From the NCBI GenBank assembly GCA_033980235.1, contig CM067065.1, forward strand, positions 27,206,155-27,270,154: a stretch of DNA of 64,000 bases, read 5' to 3'. The DNA is from Diadema setosum (Eukaryota; Echinodermata; Echinoidea; Diadematoida; Diadematidae). The notes below the pieces were generated by a model, which ran no database searches, was not told the DNA's origin, and saw nothing but the letters and a program-made list of their open reading frames with translations. Below, piece after piece: positions 22,194-35,000 of this stretch (position 1 is the stretch's first letter; each line of letters starts with the position of its first letter). The translations under genes and the position numbers were made by a program.

Positions 22194-23584
22194 GGACAAC
22201 ATTTGACCGAACTGTCACCAGACCAGCACAGGGAGTTCGGCCCGAGCCAATGGACATGAGTGTCTTGAACACCGCCAAGGAAATGATACCAAATCCGCAA
22301 GGCGCCCCCTTGGAGCTGCGGATCTCAAGGGAAGACGCCACGTTCTGCAAGGTGTGCAAAGTTTCGCTGTCCGGGGAGGAACCAGCAAAGCAGCACTACG
22401 CCGGAAAAGCTCACCGCAAGGCGCTGCAGAGAATGTCTCTTGAAGGAGGCGGGCACCAAGGTGGACAAGGGTCAGACAATTTCCACTGCAGCATCTGCGA
22501 TGTCAACTTCACAGGAGCTGCCAGCGCCAAACAGCACTACGAGGGCAAAAGCCACAAGAAGGCAGAAGCGATCGCCAAGCGCAAGGAACCTCAGCAAGGC
22601 GGTGTTGCCAAAAGCTCCTCTGTAGAGACCAAACCCTTCTCCCTATTTTCAGGTCAAGGGGTGTTATCCGGGGGCTCTGGGTTACCAACGTCCAGAGGTT
22701 TGGATACCACTGGGCGCTTAAATTATTTCGCCTCCAATGGTTTTTCCATTGGGCGTGGCTCTCCAGCGAAGTCGAGGCAGGCCCCTTCATATGTGGAGGC
22801 TGATTCTACTCTCCCAGATTCAACGACTGCCATCCCCGACAAGATGCCATTCGGAGAGGGCACGTTTGGTAAAGCTCGAAGCCAACCTCGCAGTATTGGT
22901 GCAGACATTGCTGAACACGCTCTCTTGAAGGGTGATGCTGCTGCAGTCGGTAGTGGTCTTAGTGGGCAGATTGGAAGTGACACCTTAGCAATCAAGAATT
23001 TGTCACCTCCCCCTAGCAGCCTCTTGGATGGCGGCAGCCCCAACCCTGACATTGATCACATTCGTCAGGAGATTGTAACGGCCTGCACAAAAGTAATGAT
23101 GAGTATGATCCCGGAGATTGCCAACAAGGTAGCCGACATGCTCATTAATAAAAATCCGAGTATCGTGCGTGCGTTGGTTCCATCAGGAGGCTCTTCTGAA
23201 CCTGGTGGAGATACCAACTCCCTGCCGTCCCACAACGAGGAGCCAAGCTGCACCTCAAGTCAATCCAGTCTGATAGCCTTTGATCATGTCGACCGGAACT
23301 CCTCGGACGGTTCTGTGACTGTGGCTCTGGCATCCACGCAGGATGTCTTCACTACTACTGGATCTTCCTCAAGTCATTCTGCAGCTGGTCCTCTTGTCTC
23401 CATGCAGTCTCTCTCCAAACCGCCAGGGATTTGGCCCGATAGCTCGTCGAGGCCAATCAGCAGTGTCGGTAGAGAGGACGAGACAAAAGTCGACAACCTG
23501 AGTGGAGGGCTGGATGCAGCGACGTTGAATGAAATATACGACTCTATGTGGAAAAGCCTGACCAAGCAAAACGCCAAGTCTTAA
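22194..23584 (+). CDS. Zinc-finger gene copy 2, last exon (two JAZ/U1-type fingers)
   Basis: Joined to 20590-20671 this gives a 490-residue protein ending at TAA. Two complete U1/matrin-type C2H2 fingers occur: C79-x2-C82-x12-H95-x5-H101 and C126-x2-C129-x12-H142-x5-H148, each with the KQHY(A/E)GK(A/S)H signature of the ZNF346 (JAZ)/ZNF385 group. Those proteins bind double-stranded or structured RNA through such fingers, mainly in the nucleus or nucleolus. The middle is Ser/Gly-rich and probably disordered; a conserved helical block (RQEIVTACTKVMMSMIPEIA) lies near residue 310, and the last residues (SMWKSLTKQNAK) are conserved in copy 1. The acceptor CCCTCTCAG at 22185-22193 sets the phase. 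Family assignment to a specific ortholog is not certain; it may be an echinoderm-specific relative. Confidence 0.85.
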
Positions 23585-25063
23585 TGATATATTACATGCA
23601 ATATTGTGTGGCAATTTGCGTAGTAGATGCGACATCCCACTTGATGTCACGTGCAAATAGGATTTTGAGATTGGCGCTGGTATGATTCAAATTATTAAAT
23701 TTGAACTCCTTTTCTTTTTTCCAAGGTTCTTTAAATGGCTATGTCCTTTGCCGCTAAGTGTTGTCTATTGTCTCCTTCACGTCATGTGCTGGAGCGCTAT
23801 ACACCAACTTCGGTCCATTTGTTTGAGCATATTAATACTGATTTCCAACTCCCAGTTTGCAGGGGATCTGATTGTCGGTTAAGGAGGACGGGGGGGGGGG
23901 GGGGGGGAATGTTACTGATTCTTTATGCTCCGTTTGTTAAAGACAAAGTTCACTTTAATCTTAAAGCGAAATGAAAGCCATCATTCAGTTCTGCATCAGG
24001 ATTGAGTGCCTGTAGCAATACAATGTACACTGCATATAGTATTCTTTGACTAACACATCAGCAAAGTTTTGAGGAAAATCGGACATTCCGTTGAAAAAAA
24101 AAATGCGTTTTTGAAGTTTAGTCTCCTCCATCGCTGGGATGAAAGCACTACTACAGTTCGAGACGTCACGTATGAACAACAGTGTTATAGAAATTAACTT
24201 CAACAACATATTATTTTCTTTTTGTATGAAAAAGTCTACACTCATTCAACGTGTTAATGCCATTAGTGTGTACGGGTTACAATAATAAACGTGGTATCTA
24301 AAATAGGTGAGTCATGTGCTCTTTCAGAAATGCTAGACAGAGAAGTGAAAATAAGCTGAATTTCATTAAATATTTAATATCATTGTTGTCTATAAGTGAC
24401 ATCACAAAATGTTGTAGTCCTCTCATCCAGCAATGGCAGAATCAAAACTTGAAAAACTCATAATTTCTCAACGGCCTATCCGATTTTCCTCCAACATTTG
24501 CTGATGTCTCCTAACCTTTATTGCTGCAGTCCCTCAATCCTCATAATACAATATTTTGATTTTGTTATCCTTCTTATCCACTGACGTGGAAGCAAGCAGG
24601 AAAGAAAATGTAAAGACGTAGGTGCCGATACAAGAAGCGAATACCGAAATAGATGCACTGAATGCCTTCTATCACTGATTTCAACATGATTATAATGTCA
24701 AAGATGCGTTGCTGTGACAAAAACCAAGTCGGTTTGCGCTTAATGTTGAGCCTGCAAAACAAACGCTATCCTCCGGCATGCCATTTGGTACAGATTTGGA
24801 TGGGTGTATTCTTCTTAATGGTCTATTTAGCTTGTATGATACTGATTATAGCAGGATTTATTCTATGTATTATGGTTATTGTCTTGCACGACGTGCAAAG
24901 CTGGTATGATTATGTGTTTGTGATTATGCGAATAATTTATACGAAGTGTGAATAGTGGAGTCACGGTAGATTTCGGCAAAATTGGACTGTTTGAGACTAG
25001 TTCATGCAAATCTAGTGTTACAGAAAAATATTCGACTTTAATACTTTCTACTACTGAGAGAGG

Positions 25064-25094
<31 letters not shown>

Positions 25095-25529
25095 GCCAGG
25101 GAGAAAATGTGAGGAAGATGGATGTAGATTTAATCTCATGACTAAAGCTATAGCATTGATGTGACTTATATATTCAATAATTTTTTGTAACACATTGCAT
25201 TTTAGATACGCAGACTGAATTACTATATGTTATTTAAAAAATATGGTTATAGCTTTATACTTGAGCTTATCAATACTTCTTGCTTGTGTAAACAAAAATG
25301 CAGCATTATTATAACTGTATGATTGGCTGTGTGAGTGTATGTGTGTGTATGCGCAAGTGTGTGTGTTGATGTTACAGTTTCAAGAGTTACCACTTCATAA
25401 ATATCTACATTGCATGAAATGAAGGGAGTAAACCAAACGAACGGCTTGACGGAAGTTGCATCAAAGTTGTATATAAGTCGAAGAGCATTGTGAAGTTACT
25501 CAGTACGTAAGCTTCAACGGAAGAGTGTT
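23585..25529. other. Downstream of zinc-finger copy 2, no gene seen
   Basis: 23585-23880 aligns loosely with the 3' flank of copy 1. A G-run occupies about 23890-23907. AATAAA at about 24284 could serve as a polyadenylation signal but is inside the repeat at 23985-24545. A (GA)n tract lies at 25050-25089. Frames such as 24662-24955 look like chance. Confidence 0.45.
23985..24545. repeat. Foldback repeat, shared with 17500-18060
   Basis: Arms: GGAAAATCGGACATTCCGTT near 24073 versus TATCCGATTTTCCTCC near 24477; TACAGTTCGAGACGTCACG near 24153 versus AAGTGACATCACAAAATG near 24395. Non-coding palindromic structure. Confidence 0.55.
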
Positions 25530-25905
25530 ACATTGGTTGCAACCACCATGCAACTTAGATGGGACGTAATGACGTCATCTTCTCACAAGTATATGCCATC
25601 GACTTTGTTCACAAAGATCATGCATTTTGATGTTTTGGTATAGAACAATTAGCAATTTACAATCCTTCATTTCAAACACTCACATTGCTTGGCCTCCTCG
25701 ATGCCCTGCAGTATAATTTGATACGACATGAAAGTTTTTTTTTTTTTTTTTTTTTTTCCCTTGGTGATTGTATAACCAGAAAACAAATCCAAAAACGCAC
25801 AACTTCTTTTGGGTAGATGTTTGTGCAGGTCGATGGAATACTTGTTAGAAGATGACGTCATTCTGTCATGTATTTTGCATGCGTAGTTGCAACCAATGTC
25901 ATTGT
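25530..25905. repeat. Foldback repeat with a CRE in each arm
   Basis: Left arm ACATTGGTTGCAACCACCAT and right arm ATGCGTAGTTGCAACCAATG are inverted. Each arm includes AATGACGTCATCTTCT or its inverse, so the perfect CRE palindrome TGACGTCA is present at 25570-25577 and 25853-25860. A T-run (25736-25757) lies in the loop. Confidence 0.6.
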
Positions 25906-26485
25906 TTCCGGAAAAAAAAAAAAACAACAACAAAAAAAAAAAACAGGCGTGACGAAATTTTAAAACATATATTTTGATTTTCTGTCCGAAGAGAAACCAT
26001 CCGGATTATGTTTGTTTGTTTGTTTGTTTGTTTGTTTGCACATGTCTCTTTGATTTTCTTCGTTTTTGTATTCTTCACGGTTTAGTTGGACATTGGGAGT
26101 CTGTGTTGTTATAAGACTTATTTCATGTAGTTCTTTTACATTAAAATCAGTGACATACAGCCTGCATAATAACCTTGCCTGCATCATTTAATTTGACGCT
26201 ATATAACTGACCTTGTAATCTTGTCGTATGCATACATACGGAATAATACACTGTGCAATCTACGTTTGTATGCACTTATACTATTAAAGAGAATACGTGC
26301 ATCTGTGTTACTTTGTATACGGAGTACCCTACTCTGCGATGTGTCGTAAAATTAATACAGAATAAAATAAACCCTGCAATCTGCAAAGCACTTATTACGC
26401 TCGTGCAAAGTCAAAGGGCACTTGATGTATGTATTTGTACCAGTCTATGTATTTATGGGGACAGTATGACTAATCAGGGTGAAAT

Positions 26486-26619
26486 ATGAGAGAGAGAGAT
26501 AGAGAGAGAGAGAGAGGGAGACAAAGAAACGGACCGATTCAGAAGAGAAAAGAGTGAAAGGAGAGATCGATTAAAAGGAGAAAGAGAGGGAGAAAAAGAT
26601 AATGAATATCGATAAAGAC

Positions 26620-26674
<55 letters not shown>

Positions 26675-26760
26675 CGGATCGAATTAAAGAAAAAAAAGAG
26701 AGGGAGAGATGAGTGAATAAAAGGTCATTGATTTTTAAGAGAGAGATAGAGAGACAGACA
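26486..26760. repeat. (GA)n-rich tract
   Basis: Purine-rich GA/GAGAA repeats with few interruptions. The Ser/Leu-rich frame on the minus strand is an artefact of it. Confidence 0.9.
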
Positions 26761-26860
26761 GACAGTATGCAGTCGTAATTGTATGCTATTGGAAGCATGT
26801 CTTCCCTTTCATGTTTATGATGCAAGTATATACAAAGTAGGCCCTACATTGTACAAACAT

Positions 26861-27042
26861 CAGGGGCGGATTCAGGAATTCTGTACGGGGGGGGGGGGGG
26901 GGGGGCGTGACTAATATTTCTGGTGCCACTTCCGGGTTTCATTTCATGTTTTATTTTTATTTCTTTTGTTTTTAACGGAAAATAAAGAGGCGGGGGGGGG
27001 GGGGGCGTGCGCCGGTTGCGCCCCCCTCTGGATCCACCACTG
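26861..27042. mobile_element. hAT-like MITE with G-runs
   Basis: Starts CAGGGGCGGATTCAGGAATT and ends CTCTGGATCCACCACTG. Two long G-runs are internal. Termini match the element nested at 1216-1392. No clean 8-bp duplication was seen. Confidence 0.6.
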
Positions 27043-28673
27043 AACATGACAAGGAGGACGCTGTATGATATATAATTATGTATAGCTAAAGCAAGATAGA
27101 TACTTATACACATATGAATATTAATGTGTACAACTGGCTACATCCAAACAAATAAACGTATTCCTTTTTTTGTGTGTGTGTGTAGTGTAATCAAAGATGT
27201 TTCGCCTTTGTTCAAAGAACACATACTGAGTTCAATACAGTGATTTGCTGAACTTATCTTATGACTTCCAACTATACTGCAGTTTGCCTGATCCCGTGTA
27301 ATTAATACATTATGTCTGATTGCTCAACTGGCATGGCAACAAGGAACGAGGAGATCGGTCGTTTTTTGGCAAAAAATGTATATATCTGCCGTTTTACAGC
27401 GACTACAAAGCCGACAAAATCGACTTTAGAGATTTGGCAGTTTCCTTGACCGTAGAAGCCATCTAAACTGTGCAGCGCTCAGGGATTTAATTTCAGGATT
27501 AGTACACACTTTAAATTTCATTTCCTGATAATTTTCTTGCATCAAACTTTAAAAAATACTTTGGAATCAGCACTTTTAGGGACATAGGTCCTACATCTTT
27601 TTTTGCCAGACCACGTTTACAAGGACTGCAACCCAAGCCATTTTGGCAAAAAGGTGTAGCTTGACATAGACCGTGAGAAATCGTGCATTTAAGTTGGCAA
27701 AAAGGTGTATGTATAGAGATACAGTGTACACCCTTTTGCCAAATCAAAAGCAGGAGAACTGATAAAATGATACAGAGATGGCCCCAAATATATCGGAAAC
27801 AAAGACTCGATGACTTAATACGAAAGCTGGTCACGTGAAAATTCGGCATCGACCCCCCCCCCCCCCCCCCATAGCTTTGCTTGATAACCATAGCATTAAA
27901 CTCAATAGTCATCGTTACGGAGACCGCCAGCGATAAGGGAACTGCGGTAAAAATTCGAGTTCTATGGTAATAAATTATTTTGAATCGATTTTTCCAGTTT
28001 CTCGACACGTGCAAAGATCATCGTTTTTCGTCACCGTTTTCAGACATTACCCTGGTTATGAATGATTTTATTTGTTGACTGAGTGAGTGAGTGAGTGAAT
28101 GAGTGAACAATGAACGAATGAATGAATGGAGAACAAAACTTGCACGGTTATGACTCACTGTTTGATTTGTACACGACTCGTGTTATTTCCCTTGGCTTGA
28201 TTTTTATCTTCTCTAAGAAAACGTGTTTTGTGTGTTTAAAATATATAAATTAGCCAACTTGACTAAGAATTCATCAATGATGCCGTTACTATATTTTATG
28301 CATAAACATTATTCTTCCTCCTCCTTCTCTCTCTCTCTCTCTCTTACTCCTCTTCATTTGTTTCTTCTCCTTCACCACCATCACTACCACCACCACCATC
28401 TTTTTCACGACGGTACAGATGTTCAAAGAATTGTTGCGAAGAAGCTGGGTCGTTTTGTAACGATTTTATTCGTCCATCACGTTCTCAGCAAATTTTATCA
28501 TTTTATCATTTATAGACATGTGCAATCATGCACTCGAATCACAAGATAATGAAATAAATATTATGCTCTGGAAAAAAATGCCCATTCCATTTTCCTTTCC
28601 CACTGGTAAACTGCTTCCATGCAATGTTAGCGACAACTTGATTGGCTGTTACCATGGTTACTGAGAGGGTTAA
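27043..28673. other. Intergenic, no gene seen
   Basis: Around 27597-27745 the block GGCAAAAAGGTGTA occurs twice and inverted once (TACACCCTTTTGCC). A C-run lies at 27846-27870 and (GAGT)n/(GAAT)n at 28079-28128. A (CT)n and (CAC)n stretch lies at 28317-28405. A minus frame at 27511-28014 crosses the C-run and resembles no protein. Confidence 0.45.
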
Positions 28674-29128
28674 AGGAGACCTCCGGATAATTTTTAGATT
28701 TTTAGTGAATAACTATAAATTGGTTATACTGGGTACAGAGTTTCAGAATTTATTGTGATTGGGATGAGGAGTAAGGATGTTTTCAAAATTTAGAACAAAT
28801 CACAATGAACAAGGATGATGACGTGGCAGCCTCACTATACGAATGCATGAGTGGGGGCTCAAGGAAGCAGAACAAAAGAAGAAAGCATGCATAAATTCTA
28901 CGCAGGTGCATGAGGTATTGTAATGGTATTACACTGTTACATTTCTGAAATATTATTATGTGAGGCTCTATGTAATATCATCCCTGTTCAGTGTAATTTG
29001 TTCGGGGTTTTTTAGAGTATTGATTTCTTTGCTCAAGGATCACAATAAATTTCACATATCTATACATGGAGCTGTTGATTAATGTACTCCATGATGTGAA
29101 AATTATGAAAATCGTCTGGAATACCTCT
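28674..29128. repeat. TTAA-flanked MITE, family E
   Basis: 455 bp between TTAA 28670-28673 and 29129-29132. Ends AGGAGACCTCCGGATAATTT and inverse of AGAGGTATTCCAGACGATTT form imperfect inverted repeats. Non-coding. Confidence 0.65.
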
Positions 29129-29132
29129 TTAA

Positions 29133-31261
29133 GCCGATATCACATGGACCGTGGTGCATCAAACTCAGGATACTTCCCTATTACGCCATGCAGGACACAT
29201 AGTGTTGATGACCCTATAAAGACCTACTTGGGTTTACTTTTAGGTGGCACATACAATTAAATTTATACCACAAATCATTACAGTTATGGAGGAAAATCAG
29301 GAATGATACCAAATAAAATATTATGCAAAGTTCAAAATGATACATAGGCCTTAAAAAAAAAATGCGCAAACATAAACACATGCACACGAAGAAAACAACG
29401 TGGTTTACACTGTATAGGCACAAGACCAACACTGCCGTATTCTAATGTCATCGTCTTTAAAGTGAAGTCACGTTTGCTCTCGTTGTGATATTGATCTTCG
29501 GGGTTTCAAAACATAGGCCCTTTTCAGCTAGGAATCAAAGCTACCCGCTCTGACACTCGACAATCCGACACTGGCAATAACTTAAAACCAGGAAACAAAA
29601 AGTGATTGTCATCATTTCCCCCGACGCCATTACCAAAGGATTTTCGAAATACAGGAAAAAAAAAAGAAGTTGATTTAGGATTTTTCTTTCTTTCTTCTTT
29701 TTGCCATGTATTGTTTGTGAGAAAAGAATATAAACTCACTGTCTAATGCTACATGTAACTGAAGAATCACAGTTTGACATTCTTGTAGACTGAAACGTAG
29801 ACACAAGTGATAAACGCAAACTGCAAATTGGGAAGGTTTCACAACAGACTTGATGATTTTTTTTTTCTCAATCTTTCTCTACTGAATCTGTTGGTAGGTT
29901 CATGTTAAGATAGGGCACAAAACAAGCCTCATTACAAGATTTTTTTATTTCATTTTTTTTTTTTTTTTGTGACGGAGATTAATTATTGGAAAGGAGGGTA
30001 AAGAATGCACTACATGTAGTAACGCACAAACTGCTCCTTGACAGCCAGTGCCACTTTGCACAATGATAAGCGCAGTAGAACTTTTAATCACATTGTTTAT
30101 TCAGCAACCAACCGATGAGATACATCGGAAACGTGATTGTCATCACGACGTTAGATTGCCACATTTTTTTTTTCATAGTTGACAGCATGAAGCAAGCATT
30201 CTTTAATAAAACCAGGTACGAAGAGCTTCATCGCGAAAGGGGCTAAGTGTCGTTTTAAAACATTGTAAGGTAAGTCTGCCTTCAGGTATAGTAAAACAAA
30301 ACCTCTCCATACACGTGTAGCAAGAGAAGAAATATTCTCGAAGTGATGACCAAAATAACCCGTATACACTTCCTCAAAATCTTAATTCTTTTTTTAACAG
30401 CTCTAACCGCAAAGAATTTTATATCGACAGAAAAAAAAAAGAAGGAATTAGCTCGTTTTGCGATGAAACTCTTCATATAAATTATAGCGTAAATTGTCTA
30501 CAAAAAGATCTTGCAAGGAATGTAACAAAGAGTAATGGACGGACAAGCAAACGAACACAAACACAACTTGAAAAAAAAAAATTACAGAATACATGGAAAA
30601 TAGAATACACGCATAGTTACATACTGCACGCAAAACACACACACGTATACAGACCAAGGAATATTTTAGCAGCCAACGTCGGTTTTCAAGAATACGATTT
30701 AGCCCTAATGCACTCTTCTTATACACAGAAACATAGAATGAAAATGATCCCGCTGCAGCAACATAAAAAGATTCTGACTCCTTTTACTTTGGTCTTCTTC
30801 TATTATTATTGTTCATTACATACTATGTACGGGCCTGCATATACATTGTATCATCTTAAGTTTGACTCCCCTCCTATAAAAATAAAAAGATGGGGGGGGG
30901 GGGCGTTATCACTCCCAGAAAACACAATCATTAACTTTCAATTTAAAAAAACTAACATTTGTCCAATGAATTCTTTCCAATGCATTTCTTCAAATTATCA
31001 AGGTGACAAAATTCCCCGGGCTGGGTGCATAATACCGCATGATATGTCTTGCACATTAAGACTTAGCAAGCATGAAAATACTTCATTTGGAGATGAACTA
31101 AAGAGGTTCACTAATGTGACAGATTTTGTTCGACCAACATCCTTCTGTTTCTAAGCCAAAAATATGAATACTAATACATCATGTGATGATTATCATAATA
31201 ATAATAATAATGATAATAACAACAATAACATAACCACTGAGGGACAACTGTTATTGTTTAA
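29133..31261. other. Intergenic, no gene seen
   Basis: AT-rich sequence with T- and A-runs. The only structured part recognised is the TIR element at 30220-30474. A G-run occurs at 30892-30903. The 148-codon frame at 30708-31154 has no family features. Confidence 0.4.
30220..30474. mobile_element. 255-bp TIR MITE, family D
   Basis: Left GAAGAGCTTCATCGCGAAAG and right inverse of GAAGAGTTTCATCGCAAAAC. A solo right end lies at about 3881-3904. The first bases GAAGAG match family C and the 79-bp palindrome at 2967-3045. Confidence 0.65.
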
Positions 31262-32048
31262 CTGGGGGGGGGGGGGGGGGTCAAATTGCCCCCCTTGACA
31301 TTTCGCGCCACGATTCCGCAACGCGCAAAGATTTTGCTGCGTCATTTCATGACTTTTTTCATTGAAGTCTCCTGCATATTTTGAGATCAAATTTGCGACA
31401 TCCAGGTCCACCGTTCTGAAGTTACATGTTTTGCATATGAATGTCAACTCACAAACAGCTTAAATTCATGACATCGTGTGCACATCCAATGCATTTTTTG
31501 TTTAAATTGATATAAATTAGATTATTTCAACATTTAATCATACAACTTGATCAATTCTAATGTAGATAAGCTTGAAAAAGTCCCTGCAACAAATTTTGGC
31601 AAAAAAAAAAAAAAAAAGAAAACAAAAGGTCGAAAAATCAGTAAAATACACAAGATGTTCACAAAACAATAAAAAACCAAAAGAAATTGATTTTGATTGT
31701 GCTATTTTTTTTTTCAAGGAAATTGTTTGATATGTCTTGAGGAATTCTGACACAAAACTTTAGGAATCCTTCAGCCTTTTTAATACAGGTCAATCTATGA
31801 TTTCATGCATAAATTTGCATAATTAATTTATTAAAAATAGAAAGTCAATATTTTTCTGTTCTATGACCATAAAATCTCGTAGATGACATCGGGTCTATCT
31901 TCAGGCAAAATTTTGCAGCGATTGCGCGATCGGCGGCCGAGATCTGAAGGGGGGGGGGGGGGGGGGGGGGCAATTGACCTCCCCCCCCCCCCCCCCCCCC
32001 CACACCCCCAGTAAAAACTTGGTCTCAAATAGCCCAGTTGAAATAGGG
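31262..32048. repeat. G-run/C-run element, family G copy 1
   Basis: Begins after TTAA 31258-31261 with a G-run and ends in AAATAGGG before TTAA 32049-32052. Near the right end GATTGCGCGATCGGCGGCC and GAGATCTGAAG precede a G-run of about 20 and then a C-run of about 20. The copies at 38760-39506 and 60075-60788 share the GATCGCGCGAT core and homopolymers. The left terminus is poorly conserved. Confidence 0.5.
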
Positions 32049-32052
32049 TTAA

Positions 32053-35000
32053 CCATGTGGTTCCTGGATCAAATCCCCTTTTAGCTGCAGCTGTGTGCCA
32101 TTGGTCAAGGCACTTTGTCCATCTGCCTAAAGTCCTTCAGAGGGAACTTAACACCATCATAACATTGCAACATACTTATGTCTATTTGATCATTTCCTTA
32201 CCTGATACACCAATAAAATGAATGAATAAATAAAAAGAAACATGAAAAGAATAAAGAAATATATCTAGACACAAACTTAAGCAGAACAGGGTGAAGTTGA
32301 ATAAATCTAAGTTGTCATTTGATTTTGGATGATTATATGATAAATTTGTAACAGAAATCAACCAAAACAGATGTTTTTTTCTCCCCCCCCCCCAAAAAAA
32401 AAAAAAAAAAAAAATCTGCAGAGAAATTCAACCTGCCATTTTAACGGAATGCAATTATTAATCATTTGTTGCTAATACAACAGCAAATATTATAATTCAA
32501 TTTTGCTTCAGTGGGATGGCATGCATTTGTCACGATGCCGACGAATTCGCAGTCTTTTGAAATGTACTGAATTTAAGTCAAACTGTGTGTTACTTTGTCT
32601 TCTCTAGGGGAAAAATTAAAAGAAAAGAAAAAAGGTATCTGTACATCCACAAATTCTGAATACATTTTCTATAATTGACAGTGACAATGCATATTGCACC
32701 TTTCAAGGGTGAATGGGGACATAGGTCCATTAATTAATTTGCATAATACATGTACATGAATATGAAATTAATATATTAACAAATTAACCTGGTCTAACAC
32801 CTCTGAAGCTCCTTCAATCCTTGAATACACATGACATAGTTTATGACAATTTATGACTACATGGGATTATCTGGCCAACCAATGATGAGCCAAGTAATAT
32901 TATGCATAACATGTTGATATTGCCCATAATCTGTTCTGAGAAATGGGAATATTAATTACACATGCACTACATTTACTCTGGAGGAAAATTGAATACTAAA
33001 GCTGCATCAAAATTGCTTCAAAAATGTCTTGGCCCCCAGCCTGCATTCACGTGAAGTGGTGAAAAGGTATCCTATTGTGGACAATTGCATGAAAGGACAT
33101 TACTAAGGGGTTTAGAATCAGTCCACAGCCCAGCAAAAACACAAAGTAGCGTAAGAAATACATGTAGTCCAACAAGTACGTACATAGTGTCAAAGTGAAC
33201 TTCATGCACATTTTATCACAGGCAGCTCATCCAAAAGGAAAATATTTTATGTGTGCCTTTGTTTTTGCAGATATTTGTGAAGTCATACAGCTGCCTTTAA
33301 ATACGCTGGTAATCTGCTTTTTGGGCAAGGTTTTCGCAAATGTCCAAAATGTTTGGGCTGCAGTGCAATGTGGGCGAAGAGTGAGGTTGGGTTGGTGGAC
33401 ATTTCCACCGTAGAAACGACTCATATCGTTGTCTGCCTGGCTTTCCCTCTTCAAGTATCGCTTCCAAGTGGTACGGTGTAATGTTACGTATGAGCGTATC
33501 GTGGACAATAATACAAAGTTATGCGGAAAGGAAAGACTCTTCATAACAAGTATGTATAAATAGGCAATATCAACATCCATCACAAAAAAAGGTTTTATCG
33601 CAGAAATTACAGGACGACAGCTTGGCTGTAGTACGTAAGTTCACGGGTGAAGTTTAGACCAACACGAGTAGAAGAAATGACCAATCAAAAAAAAAAAAAA
33701 ACGACTTTACCTCGTAACAAGTCTATTGGTGGATTTGAATATAAAGATCAATGATGACATAATATGCACACAGAACATCAAAAAGGAAATGAAAAAGGGG
33801 AAATTAAATAAGTTGGCCATCTTAGCTACTGAATAATTCTTTTGTCTATCACACAACACACATTATATACATAACATACTATCGATCTTCCGTTATATAC
33901 AATATGATCATGTCTTTGTACAAGGTTGAATATAAAAATGAACACTTACCTATTAAAGTAGTGTACACAGTACAGAATGGTATACAGAACAATTTACAGG
34001 TGTATTCACTCGGCAAAGTTATAAGACCACTGGTGACTTCTGTGAGGATTATTACGTAAAGTTTTCTGGCATTTTCTCATCGGCATCAATAGGGGGAAGG
34101 TATACTGCCCAAAATGGCTACACAATGAAACAAGAAATAAAAAAATTGTGCAACACAGGATGCTATTTTGCAACAGCCTTGCAGGTCCACCAATAACTGG
34201 GAGAGAGAGAGAGAGAAAAAAAAAGAAGAAGAAGAAAAAGAAAAGACAGTCACCCTGACACACACAGTTTGTTTCCTCCGCCTTCAGAATAACAAGTATC
34301 ACTCAGTCCCACATACTCAGAAGTATGTCAGTACAGGAATGAGATTCACCATGTTAGACAGACTACAGAGTTATCAGCAGAGTTACAGACTACAGAGTTG
34401 CCTACAGCGTGAAAGAGCGCAGAGCAGAGATGAAGAATACTGCCCTCGCTGCTCAGAGGTGACAGGTTGTCTTTTCATCTGTATTCTAAGAATAAAGTAA
34501 TTCCTTGTATGATGATCACAAGAAAGCTTAACTCTTTGAGTACCACAGTGTACACCATCTGTGTCCCACAATTTCCTTCTCAGACAGCAACACATGAGCA
34601 CTTTTGGAAAATATTCAATTTTGCAAGCCGTGCAAACTTATAATAGAAATGCATTACAGCCAAGTTGTGGATAAAAAATTGCAAGCTTGGCTGCGATGTA
34701 AATTTTATCACAATTAATGAATTTTATGGCTATGACACTTTTAATGTAGGCCTACTGTACGTAACATACTGTCATACATCGATCAGTTTTGTGTGCATTT
34801 GTGCGGTTGAGCAAAATATGCAAAGGTGGCAAGTTGTTGACTGAGTCAGCTGTGCAAACATGACATGCACAGAATTAATCCTTGATTTGCGTGGACAACT
34901 AGCATTTGCTGACACATTTGAACTTTTTTTCCTTTTCTTTTTTCCTTCCAGTTGTTTGCAGAAAGTTTTGACACATGAGGAAACAAATCAAGCAGAAAAA

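Noticed and set aside
22509..23333. Minus-strand ORFs in the zinc-finger exon
   Set aside because: Shadows of the plus-strand zinc-finger reading frame, which has family motifs and splice support.
24570..24620. Third copy of the zinc-finger promoter (GACGTGGAAGCAAGCAGGAA resembles 6705-6730)
   Set aside because: Similarity is limited to about 20 bases and no kappaB site, leader or finger exon follows.
26571..26825. Ser/Leu-rich minus ORF
   Set aside because: Product of the (GA)n tract.
27511..28014. 167-codon minus ORF
   Set aside because: It crosses a long C-run giving poly-Gly, overlaps an inverted-repeat region and has no recognisable domain.
33195..33583. Overlapping 72- and 118-codon ORFs
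   Set aside because: No splice partners or motifs; likely chance.
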